The notes under the pieces are model-generated. The model was not told the DNA's origin. It did not search any database and saw only the letters and a program-made list of their open reading frames with translations. The translations under genes and the position numbers were made by a program. Shown here piece by piece: positions 12,901 to 23,976 of a stretch of 64,000 nt of DNA. Source of the DNA: Lateolabrax maculatus. Lineage: Eukaryota; Chordata; Actinopteri; Acropomatiformes; Lateolabracidae. Numbering within the stretch: the stretch's first letter is position 1; each line of letters starts with the position of its first letter. The DNA lies in assembly GCA_031216445.1 (NCBI GenBank), contig CM062219.1:11960501-12024500 (forward strand), written 5' to 3'.

Positions 12901-14028
12901 TCTTCCTCACCTGACAAATATTAACGTGGGGTAACAATGTTATAATAGACATTAACATCCTTCATGAAAATCACAACTGAGGTCTGAAGTCTGCTACATT
13001 AATACATTCGTCTTCATTTGATGCTTTGTGTATTGTGTTCACATGTTTATACTGTTTTCTGTAGATTGACAGTAAAGAGCATCTGTACTTTATGGTGGAG
13101 TTACTAATGGTTACAAAGGACACATGAACGTTTGAATCCTTGTCCAATAAGGTAACACATTCCAACTTCATTAAAGCGTAACTTTTTCTGTTTAGTCAAA
13201 ACCTGCAAAATAATCATTAACTTCACACAGGCTTCCTTTGCTACAAGTTAACTCAAAGACCGAGTGTTATGCCTCTGATGAATCTACTGATGCAGCTCCT
13301 GCCAAAAGACGCTGCACATGGACATTTGCATGAATGTTTTGTCTATGTAAAATTTTCAATGTCATCATAACCTTGAGCTTTGTTCACTGACACATACAAA
13401 ACTCCAAAATGTCTGGCTGTTTAAGTTGACCTCTCTATATAGTGTACATCCGATGTGGTTGCATGTCCCTTCGTGTCTACCTCTTGCTCCACGGCATGAG
13501 CCTGGGCCATCATGGAGTCAAGGTCATGACCTTTGGGAATGCGGTCAAGCATCAGCTGCTTGATCTTCATCTCCAGGTCTGCGTTGGAGCGCTCCAGTGA
13601 ACGCACCTTGAGGAAGAAAAAAAAAAAGACACAGTTTAATGATCAAAGTGTTTCAGCTTGCTACTTATAGTATAATTTCCTGGTGCCAAACAGAGATACA
13701 CTCATCACCCATTTGGCTGCTGACCAATTAGCCTAACAGTGCTGTACTGTTTTGCGTATCAGACCTTGTCCAGGTAGTTGGCCAGACGGCTGTTGAGACT
13801 CTGCATGGCTTCCTTGTCGTTGATGCTGTTGCCGTGCAGTCCGTTTAGCTGCAGGCCCATTGGCCCGTTGAGATCCTGGCTGACGGAGGCTGTACGGCTC
13901 AGCGGGCTGGCTGAGGCGAAAGAGACAGAAGCACGGGAGCGAGCGCGGCCTGTGTCCATCAGAGAGCGACTGGAAAAGGAGGGCTGACGGTTCATGGAGA
14001 AACTCCTCACTGAAATGCTGGAGGCCAT
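6968..14028 (-). CDS. Type I keratin, KRT18-like, complete
   Basis: Intermediate-filament protein of the acidic (type I) keratin class, which pairs with a type II keratin in epithelial filaments. Eight coding exons (minus strand): 14028-13765, 13606-13481, 12910-12828, 12289-12133, 10838-10671, 10187-10062, 9056-8839, 7973-7945, with the last part in 7083-6968 as a ninth coding piece; all junctions are GT-AG and keep frame, giving 428 aa and stop TAA at 6970-6968. Exon sizes 83, 157, 168, 126 and 218 match the type I keratin pattern (83/157/162/126/221). Ser/Arg-rich head about 1-70; coiled-coil rod about 71-380, starting [19 protein letters not shown] and ending [13 protein letters not shown], both IF signatures; tail about 381-428 with [16 protein letters not shown], resembling the fish KRT18 tail. 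Start Met chosen because the upstream acceptor (AG at 14041-14040) leaves an 11-base 5' UTR before it. Odd points: the usual first coding exon is split at LDK/VR, and linker 1 ([18 protein letters not shown]) is unlike other type I keratins. Exact orthology (krt18 paralog) unresolved. Confidence 0.93.
8040..8420. repeat. Interspersed repeat in keratin intron (copy 1 of a family with 27360-27640)
   Basis: Begins AAAGGAATAGTTCAGCATTTTG and carries TTAGATGAGAAGATCAATATCACTCT, ATAAAGACTGGAAA and GGGAAACAGCTA. The same ordered blocks recur at 27360-27640. It matches, from memory, an abundant percomorph non-autonomous repeat ('aaaggaatagttcgacattttggg...ttagcttagcataaagactggaaac'). A second, inverted partial unit is suggested by AGCTGTTTCCCCCTGCTTTCAGTC at 8290-8313. 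It lies in the intron between keratin exons 9056-8839 and 7973-7945. Confidence 0.6.
10370..10645. repeat. Interspersed repeat in keratin intron
   Basis: AT-rich stretch with CGATCAGCAACCATTTTGATAATTGATG, GTGAGGATTTGCTGCTTTTCTT, TTTGGGTTTTAGACATT and TTGTGATGGGCATTTTTCCCTATTT in order. This matches my memory of a widespread teleost repeat built around 'attttgataatcgattaatcg ... gtgaggatttgctgcttttc ... ttgtgatgggcatttttcac'. It ends within about 30 bases of keratin exon 10838-10671. No internal coding potential. Confidence 0.6.
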
Positions 14029-15553
14029 GATGGGCGGCTCTAAGGGCAGAGGACACAAGGTGCAACGCTTGGAAATGAGACATGTTGGTGACGTGTTGGT
14101 GAACTTTAAGACAAGTTGGAGGCAAGACATGAGGAAAGAAAGAGAACAAGAGCACAATCACATGTTACATCTATCACAGCTCCCATGGGTCAATTTCTCT
14201 GAAGAGAGAGTAGATAGATGTTCAAATTACAGAAAATAACTTCAAATGCAAGACTGTTTAGCCTATTGTAGTCATTTAAAGCTAGTGTTACATGAGATCA
14301 GGCAGTAGAAAAGCTCTTCTGTGGCCCTTGAGCAAATGTGTTTTATTCTAGCATTTGGTCTAGCTCAAATACAAGTAGGGCCTTACATTCAAGACCACTG
14401 AACGCCCACTGAAAATGATGAAAGAAGTTTTTAAATGAGTGTTCATACAGCTGGCTGGTGGCTTTTTAAACTAACTATCTGCATCGATGAGATGACTGAC
14501 TTTATGGTCAGAGCCACTTCAGTCCGTCCATCTCAGCTCTGTTCAAACACAACCTCAACTTAAGTCAATGTGAAATCAAAATGTAAATGAGTGCAGCTCA
14601 ACCCTGGGTCGAAGAAGAGCCTCTCAACGGGACTGAGAACACTCATATAGCCTATTACTATGATAATAAGATGCATTTTACATTCAAGGAGAATCTAATA
14701 GAGGATTCATAAAAACAGAAAAAACTGAGGAGATGAAAAGTGGCTCCAAAAAATAGAAGCCTTCCTCAAGGTTTAGACTACTGAAGATGTAGTGAAATGT
14801 TAAATAAATGAAATTATGAAAGTTATGTTTCCGTTTGTATCCAGTTCATATGCAAAGACATATTTTCAGTGATGTTACTTTGTTTGTATACTCCTTTTAT
14901 TTTCTTTCCTACATATTTAAGTTAATCTGATATTAAGTTTAACAGGCGTTTACATTACTTTTTGGACTTAAAGTGTGACTAGTTGGTGTATGGATGTCAA
15001 ACATACAGCACAGTGTATCTTTGTTTGTGAATGTGTGTGTAATGTTTCGCGCAGGCTTCCTTTTGTGTGTTTCTGTAGATTAGCGGCCAAGGGAACCTCT
15101 GTGTCTCCTTGTCACTTGATCCTTTATACAGCGTTCCCACAACACTACAAAGGACCCAGCAGGAGACAGACGGTCCTTGTTCAGATGAAAGACAGAGCTT
15201 GGGAAATATTCGAGTGAATTCCAGTAGCACAAGGAGACACTTTGTTCAGCAGGAAATGGACTTTCATTTAATTTTTTTTAAATAATCTTGTCATTAGCTG
15301 ACAAATAGTTGTGATGACAACTTTGAATAAAAGTGAATAAGAAAATAAGATTCCTTGGCTTGAGGAAAGTGTTAAAAGGGTTTTCTTCCAATAACAGTTT
15401 TGAATTGGATCAGTGCTTCATTTTTTTCTAAATCTCAACTATTAAACTTAAGAAAAGAGCAAAGTAGAATCGTTGAAAACAATCTAAGTCATCAATTCTA
15501 ATAAAGCTAATTGATAAAAAAAATAATAATTTCTTAAAAAACAGCCTACTCAC

Positions 15554-15605
15554 CAGGATTTTCTTCAGATAGAGGCACAGTGGGATCCAGAGGAATACAG
15601 GAGGC
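15554..15605 (-). other. Non-coding first exon of the keratin gene
   Basis: In minus sense the sequence downstream of the TATA box runs about 50 bases to a strong donor, CCTG/GTGAGTAGG (intron starts at 15553). The matching acceptor is AG at 14041-14040, directly upstream of the ATG exon. There is no ATG in this short leader exon that would extend the protein. The start of the exon (about 15605) is set by TATA spacing only. Confidence 0.6.
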
Positions 15606-15690
15606 TCTGTGCTGCTGATGCTACAGGTGCTCTTATATGCAGGTGTGCAGGAAGTGGGAGGAGATAGCTCTGAACAGGAGGTGTGTTTGC
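15606..15690 (-). promoter_or_regulatory. Keratin core promoter with TATA box
   Basis: In minus sense: CACTTCCTGCACACCTGCATATAAGAGC. The TATA box (TATAAGA, plus 15632-15638) is flanked upstream by an ETS-like CACTTCCTG and E-box-like CACCTG/CAGGTG motifs, a combination common at epithelial keratin promoters. It is followed at the right distance by a short leader exon and a consensus donor. Transcription factor assignments are inference. Confidence 0.65.
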
Positions 15691-15896
15691 TGCACCTGTG
15701 GTCTCAAGAAAGGTGGGTACGGAGTCCTGTAACGAAACTGTGACTACTGTTGAGATGCAATAAGACTTTTTGCTGATATACTCGATGCTTACTTCGTACC
15801 TTTTGTATGAGGCGGTTGCAGAATAACAAAACAAAAAACATTTTCATTTTCACTTCCAGTTTGATTAATTCTGCAGAGCTCGGCTTGAACTTGTGC

Positions 15897-15934
15897 TTAA
15901 CTTTCTTCCATTAACTCCGTTAACTTTCTTCCAT
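15897..15934. repeat. Direct repeat of a 15-mer
   Basis: TTAACTTTCTTCCAT occurs at 15897-15911 and again at 15920-15934, offset 23 bases, immediately before the perfect hairpin at 15940-15981. Confidence 0.9.
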
Positions 15935-15939
15935 ATGTG

Positions 15940-15981
15940 CTGATGTCTCACATACTTAAAGACAAGTATGTGAGACATCAG
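15940..15981. repeat. Perfect inverted repeat, 18-bp arms, 6-nt loop
   Basis: CTGATGTCTCACATACTT (15940-15957), loop AAAGAC, then its exact reverse complement (15964-15981). About 300 bp upstream of the keratin TATA box. No flanking terminal repeat, ORF or polymerase III elements that would make it a known RNA gene. Confidence 0.95.
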
Positions 15982-16671
15982 TAAAATTGTGGGCTGTAAA
16001 ACCAAAACAATAAGCTAAAATATGCTAAAATACTGAGCTGAGGAGAACTGCAGAGTTGGGTGATAGTTCTCTGTGGGTTCATTGCTATGAGGGACCTCTC
16101 ACATTATGTATGTATTTTTTCCATCGTTAATATAAAAATAGAGATTAGTACAGCTTTAAATACTCAAACAATACTGATCACAGAAAAGCTTCTCAGGTAT
16201 CTGCGCTATTAAATATCTCATAATTACCATCCCTTTACTGTTTGCATCTGGGTGGGTGGAGCCCTGCCTCCAGTTCTCCGGAGCCTTCCTGTCCTGCAGT
16301 CAGTCATCTTGCTGTAACCTGACCCTCCTTCTACCTCTCAGGGATAAAATATTCAACGAGTCACTCAGAGAAAGAAAACCTGCTGGCCGAAGCACTTTAA
16401 AACAAACATGGTGTGGGGTGGAAAGGCTCGATTCAACAGGTCAGGAAGGACAGAATAGCTCCATCTGTAGTATCTTACTCATAACTGTTTACATGCAGTC
16501 CCAAAATACTTACAGCTTAAATTGTAAACCCTTAAACACTCCAAAAAAATGTGTCATTGTTAATAAAGTTGTGACTCTAAAGATTGGGTTGTTACATTTG
16601 AGCTACAGGGGAAACATTTAGAGTGACTGAATGTTTATTGTCATTTATTTACACACACGCACACACGTTGC

Positions 16672-16705
16672 TGTGGTCAATATTTACTGCCATTTATTGA
16701 CCACA
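16672..16705. repeat. Inverted repeat, 11-bp arms
   Basis: TGTGGTCAATA at 16672-16682 and its exact reverse complement at 16695-16705, 12-nt spacer. The two halves also resemble each other as a direct duplication (TATTGTCATTTATT / TACTGCCATTTATT). Confidence 0.8.
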
Positions 16706-19700
16706 CATACACACTTTCATGCTCACACAGTCCATGTAGAGTTTGACTCATACTGTAGTTCTTCTCATTTGCCTTGTCACTGTTACTTGATGTTTCCCCA
16801 TGCAAAGTCTTACAGAAACATAGAGGGACTTTGATATTAAAAATGTGTGGATGAAGCACGTGTGTCCCACATATTATCATATTCAAATTCAAGTAAGGTG
16901 AAAACATTATTTGTGACTTTCAGCATTGCAAATGTCCCTATTTGCATTTGGTTCCTGTGAGTTGTATTTGAGCAAAAAGTGAACACCTATATTATTATTA
17001 TATTAGTTTCTGCCTTTTATTTTTCTTGTTTGCCTCCTCCAGAATCACTGATAAACTGTAGTGTTAATAAATAGTTTGCGTTTTAAGACTGCTGCTGTCC
17101 AAGCTGATATATTGCCGTGACTTAAACAGTGAATCTCTTGCATCTCATATAAGCAAAAATAATTTATTTGTATAGCTACAGCTACAGCTACAGATAAAGG
17201 AATAAAATCAACAATGTGCAACATATAAAACATATTAAGATGTCAAGCAGAAAGGATATGAAATTGACTGGGAGGCTAATCGATAAAAATGTGTCTTAAG
17301 AAGTGATTTAAATGTAATTAAAGGAAGATATGGATCTTATGTAGCAGTAGTATTGTCCTAACCAGTGATGGAAATGGACAACAAAGTCAAAGTGGGTTAC
17401 ATGTTGGACTGGAAAAGACAGAGAATGATCAAAAACAAAAAAACAAAATAAAAAAAACTGTTGTGTTTGATTATTACAAATGAATCCAATCTTCAGTGGT
17501 GCCCTTGGCGCATACTCCCATCAGACCACAAATCATTCACCAGTCAATGATCTCCAGTGTTATGGCTGTTATCTATCTCCACTGTGTGGTGAAGGCTGGT
17601 AAATACAAAGGAAGCGCACAACAGAGCAGGTACCAGTACTTCCCAAAAGAGGGCAGCAACAAGCCATACTACTATACTGCTTGCTATAGTCTTGTTATTC
17701 CAACAGACTGTCTAAATGGACTTTTCCATGTTTTTTTAAGTGCTTGACAAATTAAAATGTAATTTCAAATGTTTGGGTTTGAGCAAGAATTAAAATGAAA
17801 ACAAATTTATTTTTTCAACCCCTTAATATATAGCATTGTCTTTTAATTTCCACTTTAAGTATATTTAAAATTGAAAAATAATCTTAATCTACACTGTATG
17901 ACAGAATAATATATACAGTATATTATGTATCTGCTTGTTTCAGCTCTTCTTTGAAGCTAAATTAGGTACACTGATAGAGATATTCAAACCCAAGACTCCA
18001 TTATTCTTACTGGCTGCACACTTTCATCAAAAGGAAATATTTGAGATGTCTTGTGCATCACTTTATACAAATTTCCCCCTAAATCCATATTCAATTCCTA
18101 ACATATTTTGTATCTTTGGAAACTCTGGGACCTCCACAAAAAGTTCTGTAGATTTGACTGTTTGATGTTTGTAGAAACGTATCCACTGACAGGCTGCTAT
18201 TTATTACGGGGTTAAAAAAAGAGAGGCATTTAAACTTGACAACAAACAAGGAGTGCTAGCACTTTGTACCACAAATACCATCAAATATGAGAGGTGCATC
18301 CCTACATGAGATCAATCATGATCAAGCCGAACCACAATCAACCTTTCCACTTACTTTCACTTTCTCACTCTCTCTCCTTCAGCCAGTGTTTATCAGAGTT
18401 TGGTTGTAAAAAAAAAAAAAATAAACAGGTGATTAGACTGCCAGGATGTCAGGATACTACTTATGACCCCACTTGACCCCTCATGACCCCTGTCACAAGT
18501 GATCATGTGACCACGCCAGCAGAGAAGAGTGCTCACACTGTGGCGCTGACGACATCCAGGTCAGGTCAACGCTTTCGCAATATTATAAGATATTAAACCA
18601 CGCGGACAGAACATTTTATGGTTTATTTGGATGATGAAAAGTGAGTGTGAATGTGAAATCAGCGTGACAGTTTAGGACACGACCACAGCATAAACACAAA
18701 ATCAATGTGTGATTTTCCTTTTTTCAAACAAGCCGTCAGTTTGGAGGCAAAAACACTACTGTAAGTCGATGACACAACGTGATGCTGATGGACAACGCAA
18801 CAAAGTCATAACAAAGCATAAATACCCAAATGTGACAGCTAGAGCAAATATTAAAGCATTTAAAACACCAAACCTCCTGTGATGAGGTTAAATGCTGAAC
18901 GGGGACTTCTTGGAGAAACAAACCTCAAATGACTTCAGCAGCAAGCTGTGCACCGTCCTTGCTGCTCTGGCCATGAACATGACTGACGCCTCTCAATAGT
19001 TATTTTGCGCCTGAAGTGATTGCTTCCTGTTACAATTCTGCTGCTGACTCACTTGCATTCATGTTGGCTGGCTGACAGACAGACAAACAAACAGACTGAG
19101 CCAAGGATGGGCAAGTAGACACCACAACTTTTCACTGTGTGTCTGGTCTTCATCAGCAGCATTAATATCCTGATCAGGAAGGTTTTGGGTCCCAGAAAAT
19201 ATGGTTCAAACAGGTGAAAATTGTCACTGGGAGCCTGCAGAGCCCCACCCAGTAAAAACTGAGTTGTGTTTGGAGTTGATCGGGAAAAAAAGGCCTCCTT
19301 CTCATACAGAAAGCTAGCAATAGTTCAAATTCAAGTAAAGAATTCAGTCACAGATTTTGGGAGTCCTGTGAACGTGTCAACTTTTCATGAGTTAAGAAAA
19401 CAGCTCTTTTTTTCAGCTGTGCGACGGGGAATTTATCAGATAATCAAATGGTATTATGTTTTATTCAGCTTTAGATGAACAAAGGTATTCTCAATCCAAA
19501 GGAGCACTTAATTGTTCAGTTTTTCTCAAAAATTCAGAAACACAAATAATTAACACGTGGGGCAGTTTGGAGCAAGGACATATACTACAGTTTAATACTT
19601 TAGTTAACTGGAGTAGAGTTCTTTGAGAAACACTGATATGTACGTATGTGTATGTATGTTTATACATGCATGTATATGTATATGCTTATAGTGCAGCCAT

Positions 19701-20744
19701 TTTCTCGTAACCCAGTGGTGTTTTTGCATTCTTTATTTATGTGCATTTGTTTATGTCTTGTGTAGGTTGTTAATAAATGAAATGAAAATAAAAATCAGTT
19801 GAAAACACAATGTTTTCACTGGTCAGCATGATAGATGACAATGTATTATGCCATCATTGGCTGTGTTGATAAAGCAAAATGTTCCATTATTGTGAAAGTT
19901 GTGTTGTCAAATGTGAAAAAGTCATTTTACAGAGATTTTTTGTCCTCTGTAAAGACATACGCTGTTGATCTTTCTTCTTACAAGGTTCAGCAGTTACATC
20001 TACATCTTTTCTGTAGCATTGAATCTTACTTTCAGGATTTTCACTACATTACACCGGTGCTTTTCCCAGTGTGACATTTTGACATGTGAGAGTCACTCTG
20101 CAAACTGACGATCATAGCAGTACGATATCATAACCCAGTAGTTTACAGTGGTTCTGTCACATGACTCCTTCAGATTGGTTTGAGTCTCTAAGTGATCCGT
20201 GATGAATAAGAGGCAGGTCATATATTTCTTGAAGTGCGATCAACTCTGTGACTTAATTATGCACAAATCCATCTGTTGTTTACAATCACTTACCTTTTCT
20301 CATGTAAGTAATGTGATTTCATCTGATTTTACAACACTAAAATATAATATTGAGAAAAATCTTACTGTAAATTATTGAAGGCACAAGTCATGGTCTCAAT
20401 AACTGACTGTTTTACTTTTCAGCTCAATCAGGTTGGTTTCTCACAGTTTCCCATCAAAAGTTGAAATCTAAGGTAACGAATGGGAGTAGATTCGTTATAC
20501 CACTAATTTAAGGAACTCAAAGCACCGCTCCACTCCAGACACTGATTGATGCAATTTTGGCCCCGGGTCACTGTTTGATGGGCGGACTTCAGTACACCAA
20601 CCACTCTCTGATAAGACGATAAGAATCTGCAGCAGAGTAATTACACACAGATAACAACATATGTGAGCAACTCTGGAGGTCAGCACCTGCACTCGCTCTT
20701 TCTTTTCTTTTGCTTCAGCTATCCGTTTTTTCCCTCCTCCATTT

Positions 20745-20746
<2 letters not shown>

Positions 20747-20779
<33 letters not shown>
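20747..20779. repeat. Homopolymer C tract, 33 bases
   Basis: Uninterrupted run of C on the plus strand (G on minus). Length is likely unreliable in the assembly, since such runs are hard to sequence. Confidence 0.9.
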
Positions 20780-20780
<1 letters not shown>

Positions 20781-20932
20781 CCTAAATGCAGGTTGCTTTT
20801 GTGTGACGGAAACACGTCAGACCGCTCAGTGTGTGTGTGTGGAGATTATTATCAAAAAGGTTGGTAATATTTAAGATAGGGATCTATATGCATAGCTGGT
20901 GAGTGTATGAAAAGTTGAAAGGGAAAGAGTTC

Positions 20933-20935
<3 letters not shown>

Positions 20936-20979
<44 letters not shown>
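20936..20979. repeat. (TG)n microsatellite
   Basis: About 44 bases of pure TG. Confidence 0.95.
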
Positions 20980-20981
<2 letters not shown>

Positions 20982-21994
20982 ACCCTTATTTAAGAGGGAA
21001 ACTTTGCCAAGAAGTACACACTCTTATCCTGTTCACGGCCCAGGGAAGTAGCAGCAGGAGGAGGGAGGGCAGCACCCCCGGGAGCTGCTTAGTGGTGCAA
21101 CTACAGTCCTGTTGACAGATGAGTCACTGTAACAGTTATGTGAGTTTGGTGCCTTGCTCAGTGGTAGTTGTAGAGGACAGTTTCTCACAAACTTCCCACT
21201 GTCGGCGTTTAAACTGAGGCTGCTGAGGCTCCAGTTTCAAGTTCACCTGTGGCTGGCAAGTTTTCAGGGGCTTTAAGACCTTTATGGTTCAATTTTATGT
21301 TGTGTTTGCATGTTCTACATTTTTAAATAAGGTTGTGTTTAATCAAGACACTGAAAACACAGTTAGTAGACTGTTATTCTAGGATTGTCTTTATTGATTT
21401 TATATTATATGTTATTATGACAATGGGCAGTTTGCCATATTGTGACATATGAAATTATTTTACCAGAGTTGGCATTGAGTAAATCGATGAAAGAGACAAA
21501 AAATGGAATAAAATCATTGTGGTAGGAATATAGACTTGCTTTCCTTAATAAAGGTTAGGGTTTTCTAAGTGGCTTTGTCAGTATAGAGAAAGTTAAATAT
21601 CACCTCCTGTAGTATATACTGTGGACATTAGTGACTTTTTGGATCACTATTCTCTGCCCGGTAAACACAAAAAATGAAAATCATTTTGAAAATTTGACTC
21701 TCCAGAAAGGAAGTTTTCGGTCATTTCATATAATTTTTTCAAACATGGAAATGGCTGAGGCTGAGACTCGAAACTAGACAAAAAAACACAAGACAATAAT
21801 GACACAGCTCTGTGATCCATCGCTAATGTGATCATTGGATGTTTGTTTTGAGGGAGAGAGCTCTAAATCCGATGTTGCTCAGCTTTCCTTCATTTGGTCC
21901 CATTAACCGCTGGCAGCACTCTTGTTTTTCCGTTGTTGTTGAAAGAAGCCCTTTCATATTCATATTCCATGATCTGAAGTCTGCACTGCCTGTG

Positions 21995-22031
<37 letters not shown>
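21995..22031. repeat. Compound (GT)n(GA)n microsatellite
   Basis: A GT run switches directly to GAGAGA at about 22019. Confidence 0.95.
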
Positions 22032-22769
22032 TTTTCAGGAATGTTTCTGTAAGAAGTATGCTCAAAATATGAGTTAAATGCACAAAATATGAACTAAAAG
22101 TTGTCAGTGCTGAGCGTTAATACTGAGCGGGTAGGTGTAGGAGCTTATTAGCAGCATGAAAACAGGAATAATACTTGTCATTTTAACACAGTCCCTAATG
22201 AATAGCTATTAGTATAATTACATAATTCTGACTTGCAAAGACTAATGATTCACTTAAAACTAAATGAAACTGAACTAATCTTTAATGAGCATAGGTGGTG
22301 TAAAATACATTTAAAAAATTGCATTGAATTTAATACACTTTCTGATACTCTCCACTGGAAATCGAATAAGAAAAGCCTGATATACAAAATTCATCTTTAA
22401 TAATTGAAATAGACAAAAAAAAAAAAAAAAAACTTAAAGCTGCATGTCATTAATGGGCGCAGTGAACTTTAAGTGCAGTTAATTAAGCAAAGTACCGCCC
22501 GAAATTAATATTTGAATTGAAACTATTTTCTAACGAATGACTTGTTTTGTCACTTCTTCTTGAATGAGACATATAAGCAATTAGCCAATACCTCAGCCTG
22601 ATTAAAATAAATACTCCTTACATGGTTAAAGGGCTTGTCCTACTAGATGTTACTGTGTCAATTTTGCCAACAGGAGAAATAAAAAGACTATTTTTTTTTA
22701 TTTTATTTTTTATTTTCCAGCACTGACTGAGCGACATGAAACATTTCGGTGCTTCTTGCTTGAAGTAAG

Positions 22770-22965
22770 TTGTTGATCAATATGCCCAGCGGGTGCGATG
22801 AATATGCACGAGGCGTCCGCCGCGGCGGCCCGGTAATTGCCGGTCGTCAGGGGTGGCAGGCGCGGTAATTTGCATCTTGGGGATCCTGCAATCAGTGTTC
22901 TATTCATTAGCGCGCCAGCCAGCTTCATCTGCTGGCCACTCAGAGCTGCCAATCTCCACTCGGCA
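22770..22965. promoter_or_regulatory. CpG-rich, homeodomain/POU-motif-rich island in gene desert (candidate enhancer)
   Basis: Twelve CpGs fall within about 70 bases (22796-22866) in otherwise AT-rich, CpG-poor DNA. The element carries GGTAATTGCCGG (22832-22843), a composite TAATTTGCAT (22866-22875; minus sense ATGCAAATTA, a POU octamer fused to a TAAT core), CATTAGCGCG (22915-22924) and two ATATGC POU-like half-sites. A 101-aa minus ORF crosses it but has no recognisable domain and low plausibility. The call as a conserved regulatory element is inference from composition and motif density; no alignment was possible here. Confidence 0.45.
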
Positions 22966-23931
22966 GCCAAAGCATCTGAAAGAGAGAAAGAAAAAAAAGA
23001 ATGGAAAAGTTTCAATTACAAGCCTGCGGGTAGTGGTGTAACAAGTCCTAAACCCTGTATTTAGGCTGTTTTTATGCAGGTGATTGACTGTTATTGCATT
23101 GTGCAAAAGAATTGGGGGAAAAGCTCAATGGAACAACCATAATCTCATGTATTTTATACCACCTTTATCTTGGGGTGACTGTCTGGATTCAGAGTGGGGG
23201 GGGGGGGGGGGCGGAGGGCCCTGGCTACTACGTCTTTGCCTGTCTGAAGTGGGCCTTCAGCATCTCCATTGAAACGGAGGGGGGAAGGGTTACATGAAAG
23301 AAAGCTTATTATACCACTATAAGTGAACACTGGCACTCAGGGCTATTGTCTCGTAGAGATTACACACAGTTGGCAGGCTATAGGCTCACACTAATCTGTC
23401 ATTGTCTTTGCAACAGCAATGTCGTGATTTACAGGGACACCAGAGTATGGCTGCATATGACACAGTTTATCAAAGCAGGAAAGGACATTTAGCTGATAGA
23501 TGAGGGCAACACCGACACTTTTCTCTTTCTCTTCTCACAACGGTAATCTCATAAAAAAATTTTGACAGCTCGTACGTGGGCATAGAAGACTTCTCACTTT
23601 TATTTGCTGCGTCCTGTCTCTGCTGTCTCTTTTGTGCTTTATTTCCTTATTTGTTTACCTTTACTTTAGAAAGGAGGATGCATGACTGTTGGAAGCTTTA
23701 TCCTGATGACTTGTGAGCCCAGGGGATGTGTCACTCAGTGTGTGTGTGTGTGTGTGTGTCTATCAGCAGGAAGGGAGTTCCTTGTGGTAGAAGCTGAGGG
23801 GTCTCAGGAGAAGTGAGTGCCAAAAGAGCGCACGTGTGTTCATGCGTGTGTGTGTGTTTGCTGTGGAGCTGTGAATCTTCTATTGTTTTGCAGTGACATA
23901 GTCGCTGTTTCCTGCATCATAAATCTACATG

Positions 23932-23934
<3 letters not shown>

Positions 23935-23969
<35 letters not shown>

Positions 23970-23976
23970 CACACAA
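23935..23976. repeat. (CA)n microsatellite
   Basis: About 40 bases of CA with one CG interruption. Confidence 0.95.

Larger units (their letters stand above)
15700..22700. other. Non-coding interval upstream of the keratin gene
   Basis: AT-rich, no supportable ORF. Visible content: the direct repeat and hairpin at 15897-15981, an 11-bp-arm inverted repeat at 16672-16705, a poly-C tract (20747-20779), and TG repeats (20936-20979, 21995-22031). Nothing else named. Confidence 0.6.

Noticed and set aside
13733..14161. 142-aa minus frame overlapping the keratin first coding exon
   Set aside because: Out-of-frame shadow of the keratin head; the keratin frame is supported by eight further exons.
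22710..23015. 101-aa minus-strand open frame across the CpG-rich island
   Set aside because: GC content alone keeps the frame open; no domain, no splice context, and the composition is better explained by regulatory motifs.
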